Positions 27,200-36,980 of a stretch of DNA of 64,000 bases are shown here, one piece after another. The notes under the pieces are model-generated. The model searched no databases, was not told the origin of the DNA, and saw only the letters and a list, made by a program, of their open reading frames with translations. The stretch is from the NCBI RefSeq assembly GCF_003014535.1, contig NZ_PYGD01000001.1, positions 124,001 through 188,000 of the forward strand, in the 5' to 3' direction. This stretch comes from Taibaiella chishuiensis. Its GTDB lineage: Bacteria > Bacteroidota > Bacteroidia > Chitinophagales > Chitinophagaceae. Position numbers and translations under genes: made by a program. Position 1 is the first letter of the stretch. Each line of letters starts with the position of its first letter.

Positions 27200-27231
27200 C
27201 AAAAGTAGTTATAATTTGGCACAAAGAGAAA
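27200..27231 (-). promoter_or_regulatory. Promoter of the ACP-led operon
   Basis: Minus-strand TTTC (27231-27228) and TACTTTTG (27207-27200) with a 20-base spacer fit the Bacteroidota consensus. The leader to the ACP start is about 35 bases. Confidence 0.6.
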
Positions 27232-27679
27232 GCCGGCGGGCAGCGCATAACCCCTTCAGAATGCGGCAACAGAAAGGCATTGCCCGGCATTCAGGCATCG
27301 AACTATGGAAAAACCCGGCGCTGCTCTGCCCAGGCAACCGTTGCGGAGTCTTCGTCCGCTACACGTAAGCTGACCAGCAATGAAATACACAAAAAGCACA
27401 TACGTAATTTACTCCTGAGCAGCGCCGCTTTTTTATACCGGCGAACCCGCGACAGCGCTTACAGGGGCACAACAAACGCCTGCAGCAGACAGCTATTGCA
27501 CTACGAACGGTACTATTTTCTTTACGAGCGGTAGGCAGGATCAAAAAAGGGTAAAAGCTCCATAATTAATGTATAAATTTATGGGCTTTAACCTGTCTTT
27601 GTTTACGTTAAAGAATATCTTTACAATTCCGCTTCAGGTATACCGTACTCAGGACCATCATTGCATGTCATTTTAACCC
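27232..27679. other. Gene-free divergent intergenic region
   Basis: Together with the promoter region this leaves about 520 bases between the divergent ACP operon and the LytTR regulator. An 84-codon open frame at 27280-27534 has no start signal, signal peptide or recognisable domain and looks accidental. A TATCTTTA (27616-27623) about 55 bases before the regulator could be a weak -7 box, but its upstream TTTG is only 14 bases away. Confidence 0.6.
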
Positions 27680-28468
27680 ATGGAAACGCTTAACCTACTC
27701 CTCGTTGACGACGAACAGGAAGCCTGTATGAATTTAAAGCATATCCTGCTGGATTATATAGATAAGGATATCAATATTCTCGATGTTGCACACAGCACGA
27801 AAGATGCCGAGGAAAAAATTGCACGGTTAAAGCCCAATGCGGTGTTTCTTGACATTGCCATGCCCAACGAGAACGCTTTCCAGTTCCTGGAAAGGATTAG
27901 CCCTATCAATTTTGAGATCGTATTTGTAACGGCCTACGACGAGTATGCAGTAAGAGCCTTCAAACTGAATGCCGTAGACTACGTACTCAAACCGATTCAT
28001 ATCGAAGACCTGCGCAATGCGGTGGAAAAGCTGAAAGAAAAAGTATTCTACAGGAATATAGTGAACAATGTACCGGTATACAATGAACTATCGCTGCAGA
28101 TCGGCCAGAAGAAGAAGCAATCGCAGATCATCCTGAAGGATAACCACATCATGGAAGCCGTGCCTTTTAAACACATCCATTATATTAAGGCTATGGGCAG
28201 CTATTCGATGATCTACTATTTCAAAAACCGGGAAGAAAAAACCTTCCTGATGTCACGACCTATATCCGAATACGAGGACCTGTTACCGAAGGACTCTTTC
28301 TTCCGGATACACCGTTCGTACCTGCTTAATTGCAATTGCATCCGGAAGATCGTTAAGGAAGAAATCCCTTCCGTGATCCTGCAGGACAATACCCATCTCC
28401 CGATCGGGCGGCGCCGTTTTTCCGCCCTGATGTCTTTTCTCGAAAACTTTAACCTGTCTGATGCCTAG
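27680..28468 (+). CDS. LytTR-family response regulator
   Basis: 262 residues. The N-terminal receiver domain (residues ~4-120) has the acidic pair Asp10-Asp11, phospho-acceptor Asp58 in VFLDIAMP and the Lys of LKPIH. The C-terminal LytTR DNA-binding domain (~150-255) shows HIHYIKAMGSYSMIY, FFRIHRSYLLNCNCIRKI and LPIGRRRFSAL. Its last 8 bases overlap the start of the sensor kinase gene, so the two form a two-component pair. Targets in this family are usually nearby or global envelope genes; none is shown here. Confidence 0.94.
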   Translation: METLNLLLVDDEQEACMNLKHILLDYIDKDINILDVAHSTKDAEEKIARLKPNAVFLDIAMPNENAFQFLERISPINFEIVFVTAYDEYAVRAFKLNAVDYVLKPIHIEDLRNAVEKLKEKVFYRNIVNNVPVYNELSLQIGQKKKQSQIILKDNHIMEAVPFKHIHYIKAMGSYSMIYYFKNREEKTFLMSRPISEYEDLLPKDSFFRIHRSYLLNCNCIRKIVKEEIPSVILQDNTHLPIGRRRFSALMSFLENFNLSDA

Positions 28469-31397
28469 GCGTTCTTACTACCTGCTGCTCGTCCTGGCTC
28501 TGGTTTCGGCCATCAATAAGGCTTGGGGACAGCTGCCCCCGATGCAGCATTTTACTGTGGACGACGGTTTACCTTCCAACCTGATCTATTCTATTAATGT
28601 AGATCACCAGGGCTACCTGTGGTTTTCGACCAACAAGGGCATTTCGCGATTTAACGGGACCTGGTTCCAGAACTTCAGCACCTTCGACGGCATGCCCGAC
28701 AACGAAGTATTTGCGGCCATGCCCGATCATAAAAATCGCTTATGGCTATCCAATTACAGCGGGCAGCTCTGTTATATGGAGCATAATGTTTTCCATACAC
28801 CGGCCAATACGCCCTGGCTCCGGTTGCCGTTCAGATCTGCGGTGTCTGGTATGTATCCACAGACCGACAGTAGCCTCAATGCCGTATTCGGCAGCGTGCA
28901 CCAATTCGTCAATATCCGCAACCACCAGCTGCGTATTATTAAAACGCCAATGATACCCAAAAGGCTGTGTTATGTCCGAAGCCTCTCCAACAGGCGTTTC
29001 CGGCTTTTCTACGCCGATTTCTGTATCGACATCGACACGCTGGGCAAGGCCTATGATACGATAAAATACACCAACCACAAGTTCTACCAGCCCATTAATA
29101 TAAAACCAAACGGTAGCTATATGCTACTGGCAGATGACGGCATCTACTCCTCCGACCTGCATAAGTTGTACAACCTGCGCAATACGAGATTCAATATTGG
29201 TTATTCAGTAGGGGCGAACATCATTGCCAACGATTGTTTTGTAGGATTGCTCAACGGGTTTACGATCAACGACTCTATCCATATCCGGATCGGGGAACAC
29301 GTCAACTTTTTCGAACAAGACAACAAGGGCAATATCTGGATAGCAACCAGGGGCAACGGCATTTATAAACTGAGCAAACATTTTAACCACATTACGGAAT
29401 ACAACAAACAATACAAAGACCAGGTATTGTATGCCCGGTATGTGGGTAATAAACTGTTCTATGTAACCAACGAAGGTAGCCTTTACGAATTCAGTAATGG
29501 TGTATCTCATTTGCGGCACCAGAATTACAGCGACTACCGCAACAACGCCATCTACTTTGCCCGTTCTAATTTCCTGATCGACAACAATGGCAATTTCACT
29601 CAGTTTTACGCGTACCAAACCGTGTTTATAACAGGACTATTGGCAGGCAAACCACAGGTACACCGCTTCTATTCTTATTGGGACAATAATATCAAAGAGA
29701 TCATCTATAACGGGAAGTACATCTACTATGTCCCCTTTTCCGATAATATCAGGCAATTTACGTATACTGACTTTTTCAAAAAAGGCGTCCCGCACTATGA
29801 GGATATCGTGACAATACCTCCCGAAAGCCAAAGCCACATTTTATCGAGAGCAGTAAACCCTGCCGATTCGAGTCTCTGGCTCTCGCATACCCTTGGCGTA
29901 TACCGGATCAAAGAAAAAGAGATCACCCGGCAATCGCAGTTCAGGAATATAAGTTTCAGGCAATTCGTATTCCACGGGCCTTACCTGCTGGGAATTACGG
30001 AAGATAATCACCTCGTAGTCTGTAACATTAACAGTGGCAGGGTCGACACGGTAACCACCCAGGATTATATCTGGGAAACTATTTACCCTATAGACCGCAA
30101 CCGTTGCCTGGTAAGCACCAATAACCTGTACTGCGTACTCACCTTTCATCCTCCCACGGACCAGGGCCGGGCCCGCTACACGATACAGCCTATCGAAAAC
30201 AGCTTTATACCGCGGCAGGCCGACTGCGTAGCGGCCGACTCAACTTACTGCTTCTTTTTCAAAAAAGGAACAATAACCAAAGTCGGCACCAGCGTTCTTT
30301 TCGGCAAGATGGCGCCGCCCACGCCGGTATTGCAATTACTGAGAACCAGTGCCGGAACCCATACCATAAGCCCGGAGATCACCATTCCCTACAGCGAATC
30401 GCGGAACATAAGCCTGCTCTTCGATAACATATCATTCTCCGGCAAGGAAGCCAGTTCGGAATATTCGATCACGGAACAAGGCCGGGAAAACTGGCGGCCG
30501 ATCGCCGGCAACGAAATCAACCTGAACCGGCCGGGCTTCGGCAGTTTTATTATAAAGGTAAGATCCAGAACACCCTCCAGTGGCTACTCCCAGCCGGCTA
30601 TCCTGCACCTTATCATCCTGCGTCCCTTCTGGGCAAGCTGGTGGTTTATACTTACGGGCATAGCCGTATCTATCGTGCTGTTTTACTTTACCCTGTTATT
30701 GCTTACCCGCCGCCGGCTGGCCAAGAAACAGAAGGAACATGACTCAGAAATGAAATACCAACAAGCGGAGTACAAAGCATTGAATGCTCTGATGAACCCA
30801 CATTTTATTTTCAACAGCCTGAATAACATACAAGGCCTGATCAATAAAAACGAGAAAAGGATCGCCAATGCGTACCTGGTTGTTTTTTCCGACCTCATTC
30901 GCCAGAATATGCACAATATCTCCCGCGGGTTTATCTCCCTGCAGGATGAGATCAACCTGGTTGAGAATTACCTCAACCTGGAAAAACTGCGATTCAAAGA
31001 GTTTATCAATTACGACATTATCGTGGACGATGAAGTAGAGGCTGACTTTATCATGATCCCACCACTTATGATCCAGCCCCTGGTCGAAAACGCAGTAAAA
31101 CATGGCCTCCTGCCTAAACAATCGGAGCAAAACAGGGTAACCATACGGGTGTTTGAGGAACAGGACCTGTTGTACATCGAGATCATTGATAACGGCGTGG
31201 GACTTACCTATGCCCGCGAGCACCTCAGTAACCTGCACGAGTCTTTTGGGCTGTCGAACCTGCAGAAGCGTGCAGAATACCTGAAAAAGATACAAAAGCG
31301 TAAACTAGACCTGGAAATAACGGAATTGAAAGATGCCGGGGGACAGATCCTGGGTACACGGGCCAGGATCATTATGGAACTCGATGAGCAATCATGA
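28461..31397 (+). CDS. LytS-type sensor kinase with two-component-propeller sensor
   Basis: 978 residues. A signal peptide (to ~residue 23, AWGQ) is followed by a periplasmic region with Reg_prop blades (FTVDDGLPSNLIYSINVDHQ, GYLWFSTNKGISRFNG, GNIWIATRGNGIYKLS), more diverged blades, then a beta-sandwich near residues 640-715. One transmembrane helix lies at ~720-755. The cytoplasmic part is a LytS-like kinase: H-box NPHFIFNSLNNIQ with His781, and ATPase motifs MIQPLVENAVKHG and EIIDNGVGL. It overlaps the LytTR regulator gene, its partner. The stimulus is unknown; such proteins often sense glycans or other surface ligands. Confidence 0.93.
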   Translation: MPRRSYYLLLVLALVSAINKAWGQLPPMQHFTVDDGLPSNLIYSINVDHQGYLWFSTNKGISRFNGTWFQNFSTFDGMPDNEVFAAMPDHKNRLWLSNYSGQLCYMEHNVFHTPANTPWLRLPFRSAVSGMYPQTDSSLNAVFGSVHQFVNIRNHQLRIIKTPMIPKRLCYVRSLSNRRFRLFYADFCIDIDTLGKAYDTIKYTNHKFYQPINIKPNGSYMLLADDGIYSSDLHKLYNLRNTRFNIGYSVGANIIANDCFVGLLNGFTINDSIHIRIGEHVNFFEQDNKGNIWIATRGNGIYKLSKHFNHITEYNKQYKDQVLYARYVGNKLFYVTNEGSLYEFSNGVSHLRHQNYSDYRNNAIYFARSNFLIDNNGNFTQFYAYQTVFITGLLAGKPQVHRFYSYWDNNIKEIIYNGKYIYYVPFSDNIRQFTYTDFFKKGVPHYEDIVTIPPESQSHILSRAVNPADSSLWLSHTLGVYRIKEKEITRQSQFRNISFRQFVFHGPYLLGITEDNHLVVCNINSGRVDTVTTQDYIWETIYPIDRNRCLVSTNNLYCVLTFHPPTDQGRARYTIQPIENSFIPRQADCVAADSTYCFFFKKGTITKVGTSVLFGKMAPPTPVLQLLRTSAGTHTISPEITIPYSESRNISLLFDNISFSGKEASSEYSITEQGRENWRPIAGNEINLNRPGFGSFIIKVRSRTPSSGYSQPAILHLIILRPFWASWWFILTGIAVSIVLFYFTLLLLTRRRLAKKQKEHDSEMKYQQAEYKALNALMNPHFIFNSLNNIQGLINKNEKRIANAYLVVFSDLIRQNMHNISRGFISLQDEINLVENYLNLEKLRFKEFINYDIIVDDEVEADFIMIPPLMIQPLVENAVKHGLLPKQSEQNRVTIRVFEEQDLLYIEIIDNGVGLTYAREHLSNLHESFGLSNLQKRAEYLKKIQKRKLDLEITELKDAGGQILGTRARIIMELDEQS

Positions 31398-31449
31398 ACC
31401 AGCCACAGGGCGGCAGATCAGCCGCTTACTAATATTTTTCCGGCAAAAG

Positions 31450-31480
31450 TTTTAAAGTATCACCAGGAAAATTATCTTTG
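31450..31480 (+). promoter_or_regulatory. Promoter of the PorT-like outer-membrane protein
   Basis: TTTTA (31450-31454) and a perfect TATCTTTG (31473-31480), 18-19 bases apart, end 20 bases before the ATG at 31500. Confidence 0.55.
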
Positions 31481-31499
31481 TTTGATTAAAAATACCGGG

Positions 31500-32222
31500 A
31501 TGAAAAAAATTTTAAGCATTATTACCTTAATTGGGCTCGGCTCCCCGGCTATGGCTCAGGACATTAAAGTGGGGCCGGAAATAGGCGCTACTTACAATAC
31601 CATGTATCAGAAGCTGAACGGGGCCAAAAGGGAAACCAATTACCAGGTAGGCTTTAAAATAGGCGGTGTGGTAGACCTGCCCCTCAACGAAATGTTTTCG
31701 CTGCAGCCGGGCCTGTTCCTCTCCCTGAATAACGGCACGGAAAGCTATTACGAACGCAATTTCAAATCCGGTGCAGGTGTACCGAACGCCCAGCGCGACC
31801 GCAGGAATTACGGCGTCACTTATGTACAACTCCCGGTATATGCTTTATTTAAAACAGGTAAGGAATATGACGATCCCCATTTCTTTTTCGGTATAGGCCC
31901 TTCTTTCAATTATGCTGTGGGCGGCGGTTTCAAACAGGAATTCACCAATACCATTAACGGCGAAGACCGCACCTCCCGCTACGATTACAGCATTCCTATC
32001 GGTAACAGCAAAACCAAAGATAAGATCAGGCCTTTCGATATCAGCGCCAATGTAACCGTTGGTTACGAAGCGCCTTTCGGGCTCTTCTTCCGCGCTTATT
32101 ACGGCGTAGGCTTGCTTAACCTCGCGCCATCCGGCGACTCGGACAATAAGTTCCGGGCGCATGGCGGTGGTCTCTCGGTAGGCTTCCTCTTTAATACCAC
32201 CCACGGACCGCGTTGGCGATAA
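31500..32222 (+). CDS. Outer-membrane beta-barrel protein (PorT-like family)
   Basis: 240 residues from the ATG at 31500, which begins a clean signal peptide (MKKILSIITLIGLGSPAMAQ). The mature protein shows the eight-strand barrel pattern of the OMP_b-brl_2/PorT group: KVGPEIGATYNTMYQ, YQVGFKIGGVVDLPLNEMFS, LQPGLFLSLN, VQLPVYALFKTG and a C-terminal GGGLSVGFLFN strand. Probably a small outer-membrane barrel of unknown role. It has its own promoter and a strong terminator, so it is a single-gene unit after the two-component pair. Confidence 0.86.
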   Translation: MKKILSIITLIGLGSPAMAQDIKVGPEIGATYNTMYQKLNGAKRETNYQVGFKIGGVVDLPLNEMFSLQPGLFLSLNNGTESYYERNFKSGAGVPNAQRDRRNYGVTYVQLPVYALFKTGKEYDDPHFFFGIGPSFNYAVGGGFKQEFTNTINGEDRTSRYDYSIPIGNSKTKDKIRPFDISANVTVGYEAPFGLFFRAYYGVGLLNLAPSGDSDNKFRAHGGGLSVGFLFNTTHGPRWR

Positions 32223-32243
32223 GATAATTTAACTACTTTTGAT

Positions 32244-32272
32244 AAAGGACACCTTACCGGTGTCCTTTTTTA
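32244..32272 (+). terminator. Terminator of the PorT-like gene
   Basis: AAAGGACACC / GGTGTCCTTT stem with a 5-base loop and a T run, 21 bases after the stop. Confidence 0.9.
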
Positions 32273-32291
32273 ATCAGAAAAATTTCGACCT

Positions 32292-33389
32292 GTGTCATTC
32301 CGTAAAGCATACGCACGCACCTTTGGCCCCCTGCTCTCCGCATTCAGTAAGAGAAGAAAAAGAGATACGTATAACCCCAAGCGGGAAGCAATTACGGCGC
32401 CGGATATCCCTACCGTTTATACCATTTATGATTACAACGAAGGGAAATGTGAACGCATAGCGACCGACCAGCTGGTGCATTGCATGCCGCATACCCACGA
32501 TACGCACAACACCTGGATCAATGTGGACGGGCTGCGCAAAGAGGAAGTAGAACGGCTCTGCGCCAACTTCGGCATTCACCCCCTGCTTACCGAAGATATA
32601 CTGAGCACCGGCCAGCGGGCCAAGGCCGACGATATGGACAGCCACCTTTTTTGCCTGCTGCCCATGCTTACCTATAACCAGGATACCGGTCTGATCCATA
32701 CCGAACAACTCAGTATCGTGCTCGGCGACAACTATGTGATCTCGTTCCAGCCCGATCCCAAACAAGACCCCTTCGACCCGCTGCGCGAAAAATTGCGCAA
32801 CGACCTGGCGCCGGTACGAAAAAAAACGGTGGACTACCTGGCCTATTGCCTGATCGATGCCGTAGTGGACGACTACTTTACGGTACTGGAAAAACTCTCC
32901 GACCGGCTGGAAAAACTGGAAGATGAAGTGGTGATCAAACCCAACAGCGCCGTGTTACTGAAAATAACGTTGCTGCGCCAGGAGATCATGGTGGTGAAAA
33001 GGGCCATCAGCCCGGTACGCGAACTGGTAAACAGTTTCTGGCATTCCGATAACGAACTGATCCGCGAGATCAACCACAAGTATTTTAAAGATATCTACGA
33101 CCATATATCGCTGGCGATCGAATACACGGAGAACTATCGCGAGGTGGCGATCAACCTGCAGGACCTGTATATGAACCAGGTGAACACGCGGATGAATGAA
33201 GTGATGAAGATACTGACCGTGGTAACAACGCTGCTGGCGCCGGCAACCGTGATTGGCGGTATCTTCGGAATGAACTTCGATATTATACCCTTCCAGCATC
33301 ACCACCACGGCTTTATAATTGCCGTAGTGTCGATGTTATCCATATCGGTGCTGATGCTGTTGCTGTTTCGCAAAAAGGGCTGGTTCTAA
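32292..33389 (+). CDS. corA: CorA-type magnesium/cobalt transporter
   Basis: 365 residues starting with GTG at 32292; no better start is seen. The large N-terminal cytoplasmic domain precedes two C-terminal transmembrane helices. The selectivity motif GMN is at residues 326-328 (GGIFGMNFDI) between the helices. The connecting loop carries QHHHHG instead of the usual acidic MPE-like segment, a small oddity. Long helix LEKLEDEVVIKP and RREIMVVKR-like blocks are typical. It imports Mg2+ (or Co2+/Ni2+) as a pentamer. Its end overlaps the end of the convergent ABC gene by 4 bases. Confidence 0.93.
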   Translation: MSFRKAYARTFGPLLSAFSKRRKRDTYNPKREAITAPDIPTVYTIYDYNEGKCERIATDQLVHCMPHTHDTHNTWINVDGLRKEEVERLCANFGIHPLLTEDILSTGQRAKADDMDSHLFCLLPMLTYNQDTGLIHTEQLSIVLGDNYVISFQPDPKQDPFDPLREKLRNDLAPVRKKTVDYLAYCLIDAVVDDYFTVLEKLSDRLEKLEDEVVIKPNSAVLLKITLLRQEIMVVKRAISPVRELVNSFWHSDNELIREINHKYFKDIYDHISLAIEYTENYREVAINLQDLYMNQVNTRMNEVMKILTVVTTLLAPATVIGGIFGMNFDIIPFQHHHHGFIIAVVSMLSISVLMLLLFRKKGWF

Positions 33390-35143
33390 CTTTCCCGTTT
33401 CCCTTCCAGCAGCATATGCAGGGCATTATCGAGCGAGCCGGCGGTAATAATGGTACCGGCATTTACGAAGAAGATCTCGTCGGCATTCTCGATCGTATTC
33501 AGGCGGTGTGCGATAATGACCCGCGTGGTTTCGGGGGGCAGCAATTGCAACACTTCCTGTAACTGCCGCTCGGTTACGGTATCGATATTGGCCGTGGCCT
33601 CGTCGAGCACCAGCAGGGCAGGCTTACGCAATACCGCACGGATAAAGGCTATGAGCTGGCGTTGCCCCAGGCTTATGCCTTCGCCACCCGAGGCTACCGG
33701 TGTATCGAGCCCCTGGTCGAAGCGTATGAGCAGGCGATCCAGCCCGGTTTCCTGCAACAGTACCATCAGGGCCTCGTTACTGATGTCCTGGTACTTACGG
33801 TTGCCATACAGGATATTGTCCCTGAGCGTGCCGGTAAAGAGTACCGGCTCCTGCAGGATAAAGCCGATCAGCCCGGTACGTTCCTCTTCGGTATAATCTT
33901 TTATATTCCTCCCTTTCAGGTACACGATGCCTTCTGTAGGATCATAGAGCCGCGCGATCAGCGAAGCCGTTGTGGTTTTGCCACCGCCTGTAGGTCCTAC
34001 CAGGGCATAGGTCTTACCCTGTTCCATACTGAAGTTGATATCGTGCAGTACTTTTTTGCCATCGGGATACTGGAACGATACGCCCGAGAACTGCAACAGC
34101 GAAGCCGACACTTTGATGGTATTGAGCTCAGGCACTTTGGCGCCATCACTGGGCGCTTTCATTTCGAGGATCAGCGCGATGCGGTCCCAGGCAGCCATTG
34201 CCGTCTGGAAACCCGCCCAGAGTGCTGCCAGCTGGCGCAGGGGCATGTAAAAATTCTGTACGTACACCACGAAGCTGATGAGCAAACCCAGGGTAAACGA
34301 ACCGGCGGCAATCAGGGAGATACCGTATACCAATACAATAAGCAGGGCAATATTGGAAAACAGGCCGAATACCGGGGCAAAGATATTATTGGCCAGACCC
34401 GCACCTATAGCGGCTTTGTAGTTCTCGGCATTGGCATCGTCAAAACGTTTCCGGAAATAGTCGCGCCGGTTAAAGGTAATGATGGTCTTAAAGTTCTGCA
34501 GGCTCTCCTGGATCTCGGCGCTCAGGCCGCCGGTATGTTTCATACTCGCCGCATTCTTTTTCTTTACCCAGCCCGATGCCAGTTGTACAAACACCAGGAT
34601 GAGCACGCCCGGCAACAGCGAAGCACCGCCCAGCTTCACATTGATACACAGCAGGAAGATCGCCGCACCGGCCATCGTAAAGATGCTGTCGACGAACTGC
34701 ATCAGGGATTGCGAAAAAAACTGGTTGACCTTATCGGTATCGTTGTTGATCCTGGAGATCAGGTCGCCGGTTTTGTTCTGGTTAAAGAAAGCCACGGGCA
34801 GTTGCTGCAGTTTGCCAAACACCTCGTTGCGCAGGCGGTACAGCATACGCTGGCCCACGCCGCCCATCAGTTTGGTCTGCAGGTATTCGGTGCCGGCCCA
34901 TATGATATACATAACCAGCAGCAGGCCCGAAAATACCGCCAGGCCGTGGTAATTGCCCTGCGCGATGTAGTGATCGATGGCATAGCCCATAAGGTAAGGC
35001 GTCAGCATGGTAATACCTGCGTTCAGCAGCATCACGAAAAAGGCGAGGAACAACTCCCGCTTTTCGGATTTCATAAACTGGAGCATCTTACCCAGGGCTG
35101 CCCGGGTCGATGTTTTCTGATCGGTATTAAGACTATAATTCAT
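33386..35143 (-). CDS. ABC exporter half-transporter, consensus Walker B subunit
   Basis: 585 residues from the ATG at 35143; the extra upstream frame (to 35233) overlaps the partner gene and is arginine-rich, non-typical. An N-terminal six-helix export domain is followed by an ATPase domain: Walker A VGPTGGGKTT, Walker B LLVLDEATANID with the catalytic Glu, switch His in VIIAHRLNT. The signature is ISLGQRQ rather than LSGGQ, so this half supplies the degenerate signature. It is paired with the gene just upstream (37-base gap) as a heterodimeric exporter of the LmrCD/TM287-288 class. Confidence 0.92.
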   Translation of the reverse strand: MNYSLNTDQKTSTRAALGKMLQFMKSEKRELFLAFFVMLLNAGITMLTPYLMGYAIDHYIAQGNYHGLAVFSGLLLVMYIIWAGTEYLQTKLMGGVGQRMLYRLRNEVFGKLQQLPVAFFNQNKTGDLISRINNDTDKVNQFFSQSLMQFVDSIFTMAGAAIFLLCINVKLGGASLLPGVLILVFVQLASGWVKKKNAASMKHTGGLSAEIQESLQNFKTIITFNRRDYFRKRFDDANAENYKAAIGAGLANNIFAPVFGLFSNIALLIVLVYGISLIAAGSFTLGLLISFVVYVQNFYMPLRQLAALWAGFQTAMAAWDRIALILEMKAPSDGAKVPELNTIKVSASLLQFSGVSFQYPDGKKVLHDINFSMEQGKTYALVGPTGGGKTTTASLIARLYDPTEGIVYLKGRNIKDYTEEERTGLIGFILQEPVLFTGTLRDNILYGNRKYQDISNEALMVLLQETGLDRLLIRFDQGLDTPVASGGEGISLGQRQLIAFIRAVLRKPALLVLDEATANIDTVTERQLQEVLQLLPPETTRVIIAHRLNTIENADEIFFVNAGTIITAGSLDNALHMLLEGKRES

Positions 35144-35180
35144 TTGCGGGTATACAACCTGTTTAATACTTTTTTTGCGG

Positions 35181-36929
35181 TTAAGATTCCTGGTCCTGCG
35201 GCAGCGATTGCTGCGAGTCGTAGATCTGCACATATTCAGGGCAGGCCGCCATCAGTTCGGTATGGGTGCCGCTGGCTACCACTTCGCCTTCCATCAACAG
35301 TATGATCTGGTCGAAATCCTTTACGGAGCTTACTTTCTGCGTAATGGACAAGAGCGTGATGCCGGGATAGTTCTGCCGCACATTTTCCAGTATCTTCTCT
35401 TCTGTAGCGGCATCTACACGGGCGGTAAAGTCATCGAGCAACAGGATCTTAGGTTCGATCGCCAGGGCCCTGGCCAGCATTACCCGTTGTTTTTGTCCGC
35501 CCGAAAGGCTGTTGCCCCGTTCAGATACCAGGGTGTCGAGCTGCTGGGGTAAGGTGGCTACAAAGTCCTGCAGCTCGGCCGTACGGATCGCTTTATCCAT
35601 GGCCGCATCACTCACCGCCGTGTTGAAAGCGATATTCTCGCGCAGGCTCATATTGAAAATGATGCTATCCTGGAAAGCCAGTCCCACCTGGGCCAGCAGC
35701 GACTCCTGCCTGTATTCGGCAATGGGGATACCGTCGTAACAGATCGTGCCTTCTTTGGGCCGGGTCAGCGTGGTCAGCAGGTAGAGCAATTGCGTTTTGC
35801 CCGCCGCTGTAGGGCCGATGATGGCCGTTCGCGACCCTGCTTTCACTTCGAAGGATATGTTTTTCAACGCAGCCTTTTCGCCATAAAACACGCTCACATC
35901 TTTTACTTCGATATTGCCATCCAGCTCCCGGCTTACCGTACCGCCGTCTACCGTATCGGGCGCATGCAATGTGCTGTAGATACGGGCATAGGAGGCCGAG
36001 GCGCGGGCAATGACATTGCTCATAAACCCGATCACCAGGATCGGGAAGATCAGGATGGCGATATAACTGTTGAAGGCGGCAAACTCGCCCAGGGTCATGC
36101 CACCGGAGATCACGTAATGCCCGCCCAGCGCCAGCACGGCCAGCCGGGCCATATTGGCGGTAAATACGATAACGGGTATCAGCATGGCAAACAGGCGCAG
36201 GATGGACATACCCAGGCTTTTGGCCTCCTTGCTGATGTCCATAAACTTGTTGTACTCCGTGGCCTGGGCATTCAGTACGCGGATCAGCGCGGCGCCCAAT
36301 ATACTTTCGTTGATGACCTTGTTGAGCTTATCGACTACTTCCTGCCCTTTCTTAAAGAGTATCCTTACCTTCTTCAACACGAACATGAACGTGAGCGCGA
36401 TAACAGGGATAATGAGCAGTACGATCAGCCCCAGTTTCCAGTTGATCTGGAGCAACAGGACAGCCGCGCCGATGATGAGTACGATTGAAGAAACGATAGA
36501 CACGATGGCCTGCGACACGAACATCTTGATCGCATCCACATCGGAAGTAAGGTTGGTAAGCAATTTGCCGGGTGTAGCCTCCTGGATATAGAGGTAACTT
36601 TGTTGCGATATCTTGGCGGAGAGCCGGGTACGCAGGTCGCGGGCAACCTTTTCTGAAGCATAGGTTTGTACGATGCTCTGGAAATACATGAAGATAAAGA
36701 TGAGCACTGCCGCCAGCGAGAAAGACAACAGGATGTGCTTTACATCAAACACGCCTTTACCATAGTTGTCTATACCCTGTTGTACGATTTTAGGGATAAC
36801 GAGGTTCAGTGCATTACTAAGCAGGGCGAAGAGCAATAGGGCCAGGATGAGCCTGGAATAAGGCTTGAGCAATTGTATGATGCTGGGCTTGGGCCCTGCC
36901 GCTGCAGATTTTCGATCGGGTGCTTTCAT
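35181..36929 (-). CDS. ABC exporter half-transporter, degenerate catalytic subunit
   Basis: 582 residues from the ATG at 36929 (a TTG one codon upstream is less likely). Six transmembrane helices precede the ATPase domain: Walker A IGPTAAGKTQ, canonical signature LSGGQKQR, but Walker B LLLDDFTARVD with Asp in place of the catalytic Glu, and SITQKV where the switch His is normally found (Gln instead). This makes its own ATP site non-hydrolytic, while its good signature completes the partner's active site. Such asymmetric pairs export drugs or lipids. No regulator is adjacent. Confidence 0.92.
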   Translation of the reverse strand: MKAPDRKSAAAGPKPSIIQLLKPYSRLILALLLFALLSNALNLVIPKIVQQGIDNYGKGVFDVKHILLSFSLAAVLIFIFMYFQSIVQTYASEKVARDLRTRLSAKISQQSYLYIQEATPGKLLTNLTSDVDAIKMFVSQAIVSIVSSIVLIIGAAVLLLQINWKLGLIVLLIIPVIALTFMFVLKKVRILFKKGQEVVDKLNKVINESILGAALIRVLNAQATEYNKFMDISKEAKSLGMSILRLFAMLIPVIVFTANMARLAVLALGGHYVISGGMTLGEFAAFNSYIAILIFPILVIGFMSNVIARASASYARIYSTLHAPDTVDGGTVSRELDGNIEVKDVSVFYGEKAALKNISFEVKAGSRTAIIGPTAAGKTQLLYLLTTLTRPKEGTICYDGIPIAEYRQESLLAQVGLAFQDSIIFNMSLRENIAFNTAVSDAAMDKAIRTAELQDFVATLPQQLDTLVSERGNSLSGGQKQRVMLARALAIEPKILLLDDFTARVDAATEEKILENVRQNYPGITLLSITQKVSSVKDFDQIILLMEGEVVASGTHTELMAACPEYVQIYDSQQSLPQDQES

Positions 36930-36980
36930 CAAAATGGGAATAAAGTATAACCGGCTTACTGCCGGCAGCAGGTTTTACTA

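Noticed and set aside
27280-27534. 84-codon frame between the ACP operon and the LytTR regulator
   Set aside because: No ribosome site, domain or sensible composition; looks accidental.
33662-35305. 547-codon plus-strand frame opposite the ABC exporter genes
   Set aside because: Spans two real minus-strand genes and has no recognisable domain.
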